This document shows, in pieces, positions 35,765 to 46,727 of a stretch of 64,000 bases of DNA (positions within the stretch are counted from its first letter, which is position 1; every line of letters begins with the position of its first letter). The notes beneath the pieces are model-generated. The model did no database searches and was not told the DNA's origin. It worked only from the letters and a program-made list of their open reading frames with translations. Where the stretch lies: NCBI GenBank assembly GCA_936450465.1, contig OW388299.1:36467548-36531547 (forward strand). Direction: 5' to 3'. The stretch comes from Gibbula magus (taxonomy: Eukaryota; Mollusca; Gastropoda; Trochida; Trochidae). A program made the position numbers and the translations under genes.

Positions 35765-37562
35765 TCAAGGGTCACCAAATGTTCAATATTGAAGTGTTTA
35801 ACAGTTAATATCATTATCCTTATTGCGTTCCATGGTCATTTAGGGAAATATTTTAATTTCATTTTATTCATAATATTTTTTTTTTAATCAGTGAATGAAA
35901 CATATTCATATTTTGCGAAAAAGAACCTAAACTGCAATAGAGGCCCTTATTATATAGTCATGAGGCCAAAAACTTTAGTCTAAACACAATGGTGAAAGCG
36001 ACGTTTGTCTGAAGGTTAGATATACCAGTAAGTCTAGCGTTGCTTGAAAAGCGTTTAAACTTGAAACCTTGTAGACAGTCTAGATGCCATTAAGCATCAG
36101 GCTTTATGATTCCATTGAAATGACAAGCCACGATGTTTTCCATTCAAAATATCATTTGCAAAATCGCAACACTAGATTTCAGTCTGAGATTTTTCTGTGA
36201 ACAAGTACAAATGATGAGTCAGTAGATTTAAGGTGCTGTAAACATTGCGTGGTGTTTAAATCCTTCAAGGGAGACGTTATGGTATGGTGCTTGAGATTTA
36301 CCGACGAGGAGGCACCGTCTGCGTGATGATGAACGTCTAACTACCTCATGCAGGTGCGTTACACTAGATGTAGTGAGGACACGTGTTTCTTCAAGTAGGA
36401 AGTGCAGCGATGTAAGATTCACCTGTGTAAGTATGAGCTGAATATATTGCAGTGGCTGATCGAGAATCTGAGTGATTCCTTGGGCCCAATCACCCCTTTC
36501 CAATGTATGTACCACCGCCTCCACCCCCATCGTACACGTACCCGGCTATCCTACTATTACTAACTATTCGAGAAGAAAGCAGCATGCCTAAGTACGCATA
36601 TGAGTTTAATTGATTAAAGCATTATGTGATTGTCTATTTCGTCTCAAATTTCAGATTACCTGTCATCTATATACAGATACAGCGCACTGCTACAGTAGAG
36701 CAAGAAAGTAAAGGAAATGCGACAAGGCCTGAATTAGCCAGTGCTGGAGACTTCTGCGAGTTATTCCTTGTGGGGAAGTTTTGATTTGGCAATACAAATT
36801 ATTATAGAACAGATAATAACGTGGAAAAACCTAGACTAGACAAAGGGGAAGACCAGACCCGAGATTATCAAATCTTTCTTAGTGTTAAGAGTACTAAGAA
36901 CCATAGAATAACATAATTCGATTACGGCTTAGCACTGAGAGAGATTTGAAAACCCAAACCCATATTTGTCAATTATAAGTTTTTAGTTGACCTGGCTCCA
37001 TGATATATAAGTCAAAATAAAGTTTTCTGGATACGTTTCAGGTCATTGACGTAATGTTATTTTACAATGCATCGACATTTTCTTGCACAACAACAAGGGC
37101 AAATAAACACTTACATACTGACGTCATCACTACCAGCCATCAGGATAAGCAAGTGATTCTTGTAGGATTTAAACATTTATCCACATAAATGATGTTAATT
37201 TCAGTTCAACCAACGTCATGTATGTGTGGGGCTAATTCACCCATTTCTGCCCAAGTGCGCGAACATTTAACCAAAAAGGAAATGTGTTTGAAATGAGCCA
37301 TGTTTTTTAAAATCTACTTGCGTTAAAACATTCAAGTAGCGTCAACATTAGTCAATGCTGGTAGTAAATTCTTATTGGTAAGACCATGTTAGCGTTTGTC
37401 TTTTAATATGCCAAATACAAACAAAACCAATGCCAACTTCTAGCTTCCAATTCAGATTTACATAAAAAGGAATACCATGCCCTGCTATCAAGAATCCACT
37501 TAATAAAGACAACTGTTTTCTTAGTACAAATATTACAATATACCTTTGTTATTTGTGTACCC

Positions 37563-38197
37563 CATCCTCGATAATCCAGCGCTATTGTTCCGATAAATCT
37601 ACACCCAAGCGCTGGAAAACAGTAAGGGTATTTATCCCTAACCTAGTTACCTTCTCTTGGGTCCATGTTATCCAATCAGAAACGAAACGCAGACACCATC
37701 TGCGTAAACAACTCGACCAATCAAAACGCATCACTACCCGTTGTTTATAGAAACGGCGGCCGACTCACTCGATTACGATAAAGTTTGTAACACATCCAGC
37801 GTAGAAAACCTGACAGAAACACAAAAGAAAGGTTTAAGAAGTATGTACGAGAAGAAGGGTGTATTCATGTCCATCAAAACGGGGGGAGGTAGATGATTAA
37901 AATCCCTGTACTGCGAAAGCCAAGATCCTGACACGAGAGTGCTTGTTATTTCACCCTTGATTTCAAGTGATCTCATTGGTTGTTAGAAAGCAAGCGTTTC
38001 GCTTAGTCATTGCAAAGGGAGGTAACTAGGTTAAGGATAAATACCCTTACTGTTTTCCAGCGCTTGTGTGTAGATTTATCGGAACAATAGCGCTGGATTA
38101 TCGAGGATGAGAAATCACAAGATGTATTCATAATTCAGTATATATATATAATAGAACGCATATATATATGGTTGTATACTCTGGATTATCGAGGATG
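37563..38197 (+). mobile_element. 635-bp inverted-repeat element with 9-bp target duplication, carrying a helicase fragment
   Basis: Starts CATCCTCGATAATCCAGCGC and ends CTGGATTATCGAGGATG. Target duplication TGTGTACCC at 37554-37562 and 38198-38206; the uninterrupted site is visible in right arms 2 and 3 (about 50290 and 63005). A longer inner inverted repeat (GCGCTATTGTTCCGATAAAT..AACAGTAAGGGTATTTATCC and mirror, ending near 38107) is followed by 70 bp and a second outer terminus. Nine-base duplications recall Mutator-like elements, but no transposase remains. The interior holds the start of a RecQ-like helicase. Confidence 0.8.
37756..37986 (+). pseudogene. RecQ-like DNA helicase, N-terminal fragment (broken)
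   Basis: RecQ-family helicases unwind DNA using ATP. One frame reads through ETQKKGLRSMYEKKGVFMSI then KTGGG, interrupted by R-stop-L, and resumes KSLYCES..RVLVISPLIS. TGGG-KSL is the Walker A (motif I) loop, split by a 9-base in-frame insertion that contains the stop. LVISPLIS is motif Ia. The upstream charged segment fits the region before motif I ('LxxxQ...G.DvfvslpTG'). The frame starts about 190 bp from the element's left end; an ATA at 37747 may be a lost ATG. DEAH-box and later motifs are absent. Non-functional. Confidence 0.75.
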
Positions 38198-39477
38198 TGT
38201 GTACCCATTCACCCTTGACAATTGTTGAGGATGACAATGGTGACTGAGACCCATCTCTTTAAATCAAATATTGTCAAGATATCTAATAGAAATATTAGGT
38301 TAAAATGTCATCCAGCTGCAGGGCCTGAAGATAATATAAGCAAAACAACGTCTATATAAATTCAAAGGTCTGAAAGCAAATATAAAGTAATGGAGAATGC
38401 ACAGTGATGCATTCGCTCTCTAAAAGATTTCCGCTCAGTTCCCAATATAAGGATATAATTTCATCTAATGTATATATTTTAGAAGAAAATTTCTGTTATA
38501 CCGGAAATTTTATTTGAAAAAATCCAGATGAAATAAGTGTAGGCGTAATGAGAAGAAGGAGCAAACTCGCGTCTAGTCTTAGAATCACTAAAAGTAAAAC
38601 TTTTAAAGAAAGTGAAATAAAAACGGACCTCATATATATTGAGCTATATTTACGTATAAGATGTCAACAACAGTTGCCTTGGTGTAAGAATGGACTTCAG
38701 AATCTCGTATATTTCATTCATAGACGTTTTAATAATTATCATCTATTTGCAACATATATACCCCCTGAGGTGCCCCCTCGGTCGTTCGAATGATGCGAAA
38801 TTATATATTCAATTGTAAAATGGTCACAACATACACAGGACGTCATAACAATGTAAAAGTATATAAAGTCCTTGAATGAACTAATAAAATTGGAGGGAAA
38901 ACACAGCTTTGCCGTACGCCTAATATAAGACAGATGTGTTTGAGAAACCATTTCGAGGTACCATAATGTGCACTTATGCTCCTAGAAAGACTCTTACCAT
39001 TAACTGCATATTTTATTGGACGGCCCGTGTTGCCTATAACGACTAGTAGCCTTAAATGCGTTCAAATATACACGTTTGAAAGATTCTGCATGATAATAAA
39101 TTGATTCTCGTATCTTTCATAGGATTGAATTTACTTTCATGTTGCTATTTTTCATATCTGCGATGACCTTGTGATAAGGCATAAATTTAAGACAAATTTA
39201 ATCAAAAGTGAAGGATATTCTTTTCTTGACTGATACATCCACTAGTGCAAAAAAAAGAACCGTTGCCAGATTCTCAACAGAGTCAAAAACAAAATACTGA
39301 CACGGGAAAAGTCATGTTTGAATATCTTTGATAAGCATTGATCATGTCACGCATCATGGTAAAATAATATTCTTCTATCTTTATGCACGTGCAAACACCA
39401 ATGCATGGGGTGCAAAGGACTTTGTTTGTTTAAAATGCATAAACTATGAACATTAAGAGAATAAAATATGTTGGTTA

Positions 39478-42400
39478 CATATTTATATACTTTTACATTG
39501 TTATGACGTCCTGTGTATGTTTTGACCATTTACAATTGAATATATAATTTCGCATCATTCGAACGGGCGAGGGGGCACCTCAGGGGGTATGTATTTTGCA
39601 AATATATGATACTTATTAAAACGTCTATGAATGAAATATACGAGATTCTGAAGTCCATTCTTACACCAAGGCAACTGTTGTTGACATCTTATGATTCTAA
39701 GACTCGACGCTAGTTTGCTCCTTCTTCTCATTACGCCTACACTGATTTCATCTGGATTTTTTCAAATAAAATATTTCGGTATAAAAGAAATTATCTTCTC
39801 AAATATATACATAAGATGAAATTATATCCTTATATTGGGAACTGGGCGGAAATCTTTAAGAGAGCGAATGCATCACTGTGCATTCTCCATTACCTTTTAT
39901 ATTTACTTTCAGACCTTTGAATTTATATAGACGTTGTTTTGCTTTACCTTATCTTCAGGACCTGGGTGACATTTTAACCTAATATTTCTATTAGATATCT
40001 TAGCAATATTTGATTTTAAAAGATGGTCTCAGTCACCATTGTCATCCTCAACGATTGTAAATCATGAATGTTTGCAAAAATAATAATGGTGTACTCTAAT
40101 ATTTGTACTAAGAAAACATTTGTCTTAATTTAATGGCTTTTTCATATCAGGGCTTGGTATTCCTTCCATTTTGTAAATCTAAATTTGAAGCTAGAAGTTG
40201 GCATTGGGTTTGTTTGTTTTCGGCATATTTAAAGACAAACTCTAACATTGTCTGACCAATTATTAAATTTATAAGACTCATACTAAGTCTAAAACACAAC
40301 TCAATTTACTACCAGCATTAACTAATGTTGACGCTACTTGAATGTTTTAACGCAAGTAGATTTTAAAAACATGGCTTCATTTCAAACACATTTCCAATTA
40401 GGTTGATGTTCACGCACTTGGGCAGAAATGGGTGAATTAGCCCCACACATATATGACGTTGGTTCAAAGGAAATTAACCTCATTTATGTGGATATAAATG
40501 TTTAAATCCTACAAGAATCACTTGCTTATCCTGATGGTTGGTAGTGATGACGTTGTCACTATGTAAGTGTTTATTTGCCCTTATTGTTGTGCTAGAAAAT
40601 GTCGATGCATTGTAAATAACGTTACGTCAATGACCTGAAATGTATTCAGAAAACATTAATTTGACTTGGAGGCAGGTCAACTAAAACATTATAATTGACA
40701 AATATGGGTTTGGGTTTTTAAATCTCTCTCGGTGCTAAGCCGTAATCAAATCGTGTTATTCTATAATTACTTCTATCTTAACACTAAGAAAGCTTTGATA
40801 ATCTAGGGTCTGGTCTTCCCCTTTGTCTAGTCTAGCTTTTTCCACGTTATTATCTGTGCTATTATAATTTGTATTGCCGATAAACCAAAATTTTCCCCGC
40901 AGGCATAACCCGCAGAAGTCTCCAGCACTGGCTAAGTTCAGCCTTGTCGCGTTTCCTTTATTTTCTTGCTATACTGTAGCTGTTCGCCACATCTGTACTT
41001 CAACACACTCTTCGCTATAATGTTGTTTTTCCTCATATAGTACCTTTGCCGGATTCCTTTAATTTTCCCGTGTTAGTGATATGTAATATATGTGCTATAT
41101 GTTCAGATGTAAATTAAAGGAATGCAGCAAAGTTTAAATAAGCAATTGATGGATATTTTCACGACTTTTGCCCTGCGAAGGGAAATTGTAAGATATGAAG
41201 AAAAACAACATTATGTTGTTTTTAGTAAAGGGCTATAGGCCTATTCAGTAATTTAAAATGTTGAGTGAATTTGCACTGAAAGAAGAGTATAATGAGAAAC
41301 AAAATGAATTAAATATACGACTATGCATGTATATGTTATGCTTAAAATATTTATAATATTATATTTCGGTTAATAAAATCGATAATTTATCATGTTATAG
41401 ATGATGGTGAGTTTAACGGAAATCCACAGACGAATAACCTGATATCTGATAGAAGTTAAGATATAAAAATTTAAAAAATGTTAAGTTTATTACAGATGGC
41501 AATGATATGCATGATTCATTAACAATAACTGGTGCTAGCTTTGAAATAAACATAGATATATTATATTGTCTATGAATAGATTCAAACGGCATGGCATGCA
41601 GCAGTAAATACCATGATACAAAATTGGTTATGAAAGATAACCTATCCTGGTATGGATAGGCCTAACTGTAGAATGGTATATTATGAATGGCAGTTTGTAA
41701 CCCTCATTCCCATCCCTTTAGTTTTAAGACCCTCCAACACATCCGCCCGAATTCGACCAAGCACGCATTTCCCGTGCTGCACGTGTTATCGCGTCTGGGT
41801 CGAGATGACCTAACATTAGGGTGGTCTTATAAAATGGCACTGTTCTTTAAAACTGGTAATGTCGAATGAAGACGTGATGTCGTTATTTAGGATGATATAG
41901 AAAGTTATTTCTTACAAGGTGTATATATAAACCCAAGAGTGATATTTGTGTAAGAACTTAAAAGTTTGTCACTGTCTGAACGCATGTCTGAGAGCTATGT
42001 GCATGCTTATTTACTGAGAACGCATTGCACGGACTTCTCGAACAGCAAGCGGTTTTCTGATTACATGACGTGGCGCTCTGTTTTAGTGTTTATGCTGAGC
42101 GTGCAAGGTTTTAGCGTGGGGTGTATGATAGTTTGGGATATGGGGCTCTATACTTACAATAAACTGACCCTCCGCGACAGCAGCAGCCATAACCTCGTGG
42201 TTTAGTTAGTTTACATATTGCATATTAGGGGATACTGTATCAGCTACTAATCTTAGGAAAACAGTGAAGAAAACCATTCTGGTAAATGTTTGTTTACTAG
42301 ATAAGTAAGTGTATATTGGTATGGTTACGTGGAAAGAGTTCTCCAAGGATAATATGATACAGTCACAAAATATAATAGATACCAGCAGTTATGAGCATCC

Positions 42401-44110
42401 TTTAAAATGTAAATAATGATCATACAAAGCATAAAACAAAATGGCAAGCAATCATTCCGAATGTTTGTTTTTTGTTATTTTCCGACTAAATGCCAAGAGG
42501 ACATTTTTATACCAAGTGCTTTTTAATGTATAGATTCGATCATATTGAAAATTGACTCATGGTAATACAACATTGCTATTATTGGTTAATATATAACGTA
42601 CACCGATATAGCGAACAAACGGATATAGCAAACACATTTATAAGTCCCGTCAAATGATCCAAGATGACAACCAAACGTGAATAGTGAGACGGATATAGCG
42701 AACTAAATTCTTTGGACCCTTGGAGTTTGTTATATCCGTGTTCTATTGTACTGTACTCTACTGTTCTATATGTGAATATTGTGTTTTATGAAAACGTTAA
42801 AACGCTAAAGCGCGTCTTTAATGCACTACCAGTCACATGTAATAAAGAGTGTTTTGTTCTATGTGGTGTTCTTTCAACACTTGTTGTGTCATGAGCTAAA
42901 TATATTTACTTTTCAGCATACCTGTAAATTGGGTGTAATACTATATGTCTGGTTGGGTGCATCATGTTTATTCAATTGCCACTGTTTTGTTCGTTGAGCG
43001 AGTCCCACAAAAAACTGGGATCGTCTTAACAAGATAAGTTAAATTTAACAAACTGCACCGTTCACATAACAACAACCCACTTTGTCGACATCTTTTGCGA
43101 AGGACGTTTGAAATGTTTTTACAATCCTGAACTTGACTGTTCGGTTAAATATGTGTTTCAAAAATGATTTTAAGTGTTTAAGGCTCAAATTGCACAGAGT
43201 AAAATACACTGGTCGTTAATCTACATAGCGTGTGCCTAACCAAATTTTTCCGAGCAACAGGCATGTGCGACCCCTATGTGGCTGTTGCTATGTTGACAAT
43301 GCAAGAGATTCATGATTTGTACTGGGTGCTTTAATTCTGTATGGTATTGGTGGAATTTATCATTAGGAAATTAACCCAAGAACTTTATGCATTTTGGTTA
43401 CCAATGCATTGGATTTAAATTGGAATATGAAATTAAGTGTGTGAATAACTTATTATAATAATGCAATAGCGAAACTAAGAAATAATTTAGGTATAAATAG
43501 CTCAATGTAACAAGTCATTTCAACCACGGTGACTTGAGTGATGTTGCTAAATATTCTGGAAAATACATGATGTTTCAATAGTATCCGCTTGATTAATGCT
43601 GGATGTTTTAACCTCTTCCAAAAGTTCGCAATGTGAACCAAGCAGAACAGCTGTACATGCTCATTTAGATGTCACATACTGTAAACATCGCAGACGACCA
43701 CTAAATGTTACCCAAAATGAATGTTACTCGAGTTAAATGTTACCCACTCTGTGTACAACGACCACAAGTCATTGAGACGTACACGCGTAATAGGTCACAG
43801 CTTCTGTGGAATACATTCTGGAGTTCATGACTTGCAGACATTGTTTTGACGCCGATAAATGACTTTCGGGGGAAAGGTATCCCCCAATTTACCCCCTCCC
43901 CATCACTTATACATCCCCCTCATTCTTAATATAAACTCCTATAACGCCCTCCCCCTTCCACACGTGAATGAATGTCATCATCTCGTCGTTCCTAGTTCCA
44001 TTGTGTAGTTTCAAGTAGGTCACAGCACGTGTTTAAGCATATTGTAGGAATTGTTTCAAGATTATGAATACCTGGTACAATGTACTTGTATTCTTTTGTC
44101 TTGGGTTTAA
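39478..44110 (+). repeat. Left arm of palindromic unit 2
   Basis: Direct copy of unit 1's left arm, offset about 10.5 kb, very similar from about 40100 onward. Its first ~500 bp (39478-40000) resemble the right-arm type (for example 50330-50590 in reverse) more than unit 1's left arm, suggesting exchange between arms. It lacks the outermost ~600 bp. The 60-codon frame at 41687-41869 mirrors 31162-31344 with two residue changes. Confidence 0.85.
42599..42752. mobile_element. Tigger/pogo-like MITE in left arm 2
   Basis: Paralog of the copy at 32085-32233, with ends ACACCGATATAGCGAACAAA and GAGTTTGTTATATCCGTGTT. Same position within the arm, so it was inherited through duplication of the unit. 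Confidence 0.65.
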
Positions 44111-44564
44111 AATCGTATGCAACTCAGGTCACGTGATGTGAATATTGTTGATCAAAGGTATTGTACAATTATATTCGAATACTTTTTAGTATCATTCGGT
44201 CATTTGGTATGTTATGAAACAGTATACTTTTTTTTTAAATAGTCAACACTGATTAGTAGCCTAAGCCTAAGGCCTAAAAAAATGTTTCTGGTGTTTACAG
44301 GCTGAAAAAAATTAGGCGATGATGCTATTGTTTTTTTTTTATTTACGACATTTTTTTTTGGGAATGAAGAGCTAAACAAGCACAATTTATACAATTATTA
44401 ATATAGATAAAGCACAAAACCTCTTAAATATGTGTTACTATTCCAAATAGTAAATAATCTCACCCCTGCACTCCATCTCAAAATAAACGAGTGACAGTTT
44501 CTATGTCCAATGTTTTCTGAGGCTAAACAATTACAGTTACCTGCCCCTTACTTTTGAAAAACTA

Positions 44565-44790
44565 GAAAAAAAAGACATGAGGCGTGGGTTTGAAACTGAT
44601 GCTGATGGGGCCAACATGCTGAAGGCCCAGGTTCAAATCCGTCTCTCTTGTAGAGACACATGTTATTGTCCCAAGGGAAGGAACTTCATAAACATATCGC
44701 TCAGTCCACCCAGCTGTATTACTGGGTACCAGGATACGGGAAGTAAGGACCAAAAGAGTCGGATATAAACTCAATGGTATTGGCTCATTA
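44565..44790 (+). mobile_element. tRNA-type SINE, paralogous copy
   Basis: Same insertion as 34105-34330 carried by the duplicated loop. B box GGTTCAAATCC at 44630-44640; body phrases TATTGTCCCAAGGGAAGGAA and CACCCAGCTGTATTACTGGG are slightly closer to the usual SINE wording than in unit 1. Confidence 0.65.
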
Positions 44791-45883
44791 GTTACCAACA
44801 TTTGTTAAGTTATTGCAACTTTGTGTCAGATATTTACATATATCTGTTCAACATATAAAACCGTACATGTAAATACTACTTTTACTAATTATGTCACTTT
44901 AATCTCTATCATCACAAATTTAGCGACAATATGTGCAGTTACGGTATCAATACAAATTGTTATAATTTGGATCACACTATATACAACAATACAACTAGTA
45001 CAACTTGTATTTTACTGTTCTTCCTTGAGGGGATCATCGCGGGATTCTGACCCACATCCTGGGGTCAGGCTCCAGCATTGAGTGTCCAAAACATCTACCA
45101 CTCAGACACAATCGATAGGCTTTCACTAAAAGCCAATAACTCTTATTCTGTTCTGTCAATGTCTCTGAGGTCTAAATTTACCGAATCTTGATTTATTTTT
45201 TTTACAAAAAGTTAATTAAAATAAGGTTGTTCAGAAACTAAGTCTCCTTCGAAGTCAAGTGGTAGATTGCGTTTTGCATGAACTAATCCTGGAAACGTGG
45301 ACATATGTTATAATTTTTTAATAGGAATTACAGTAATTCACAGTTACTGAACATGTAATTTAAAACTCGTAGGTTTTTCAGAGACTAATTTATTTTCTAA
45401 GCCTATAATTAAATAATTAACTTTCTTTTAAAGCATCGTAAAGCATTGGTTTAAAGAGGTGTTAATTCTATGGACAAATATTTCAACCAACCAATATGCA
45501 CACCAACAGTTTGCTATATCCATGATTCTACATTGAACTACATGTAGGAGTAAACTATGATGAATAATAACATTAGTAATCCGAGTTACTACCTGACAGT
45601 AGCTCGATATCTAGCCAGTATTAATAGTTAATGACTATGTGATGTTGTGTGTTTAGGATACATGTAATACTATCTGAGTTGAGGCATGTTTAATGTTATC
45701 CTTTGTCAAACACGACGTCGTGGCTTGTATAGTTCACGATTCTTTGTTGTTCTTACACTACACCTCTTATAATGACAGAGTTCGAATTACACAAACAAAC
45801 ATGCATGTTTGTCAAAGTCAGGACAATTAACATCATTCCAGCAAATAAGTTTAGTTTGAAATACACTCAACAGCAAAACTTAA

Positions 45884-46221
45884 AGGGGCAGTAGCACATT
45901 TTTTCGCTCAAATAAGTTGATGAAATGTATTTGAAAAATAATTTCACCAATAGTAAAACATCCTTCTCTCTTCAGAAAATAAGTTTAAAATGAGTGTACA
46001 TGTTTCGGTAAAGCCATGGGAATCGTTTTTGTAATAAAAAATAAAAAATTGTGTTCACAATAAAATGGCCGCCATGCAATTTTTGCTTAATACGCAACAC
46101 CGTTATTACCACTACGGGCAATTGGTTTGTGTAATAAGATGTTTTACCCTCTAAATTAAATATAAATCACAAAAACTATCATTATAATTGGGAAATTTGA
46201 AAAAAAAGTGCTACTGTTCCT
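45884..46221 (-). mobile_element. TTAA-flanked MITE in loop of unit 2 (338 bp)
   Basis: Paralog of 35426-35764, with TTAA on both sides (45880-45883, 46222-46225). Not an independent insertion. Confidence 0.87.
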
Positions 46222-46727
46222 TTAAGGGTCACCAAATGTTCAATATTGAAGTGTTTAATAGTTAATATCATGATCCTTGTTGTGTTCCATGGTCATTTAG
46301 GGAAATATTTTAATTTCATTTTATTCATAATATTTTTTTATTTTTAATCAGTGAATGAAACATATTCATATTTTGCGAAAAAGAACCTAAACTGCAATAG
46401 AGGCCCTTATTATATAGTCATGAGGCCAAAAACTTTAGTCTAAACACAATGGTGAAAGCGACGTTTGTCTGAAGGTTAAATATACCAGTAAGTCTAGCGT
46501 TCTTGACTCACATAATATAAATTTAAACTTGAAACCTTGTAGACAGTCTAGATGCCATTAAGCATCAGGCTTTATGATTCCATTGAAATGACAAGCCACG
46601 ATGTTTTCCATTCAAAATATCATTTGCAAAATCGCAACACTAGATTTCAGTCTGAGATTTTTCTGTGAACAAGTACAAATGATGAGTCAGTAGATTTAAT
46701 AATTAATTATAATATAATAATAATTTA

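Larger units (their letters stand above)
33621..36650 (+). repeat. Loop (spacer) of palindromic unit 1
   Basis: Single-orientation sequence between the arms, matched directly by 44111-46699 and, for its right end, by 56640-57790. Contains a SINE (34105-34330) and a TTAA-flanked MITE (35426-35764). The 100-codon minus frame at 36228-36530 is not preserved in the 57.2 kb copy and is probably not a gene. Confidence 0.8.
36672..39475 (-). repeat. Right arm of palindromic unit 1, internally deleted
   Basis: Reverse-complement match to about 30455-28240 of the left arm. The portion corresponding to 30455-33620 is missing. It carries the 635-bp helicase-bearing element at 37563-38197, which is absent from the matching places near 50290 and 63005. 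Its outer end continues to 39475 and matches 51340-51558 in the same orientation. The 61-codon stretch around WILDSRAW..SFLCKSE is present here too but broken by a stop. Confidence 0.82.
44111..46699 (+). repeat. Loop of palindromic unit 2
   Basis: Direct match to 33681-36233, ending abruptly at 46699. An AT-only junction (46696-46727) follows and then the inverted right arm begins. The last ~420 bp of unit 1's loop are missing here. Confidence 0.82.

Noticed and set aside
36228..36530. 100-codon minus frame in the loop of unit 1
   Set aside because: The homologous stretch at 57185-57480 has stops and indels in that frame, so the frame is not maintained.
37553..37750. 65-codon plus frame at the left end of the helicase-bearing element
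   Set aside because: Out of phase with the helicase frame and made largely of terminal inverted-repeat sequence.
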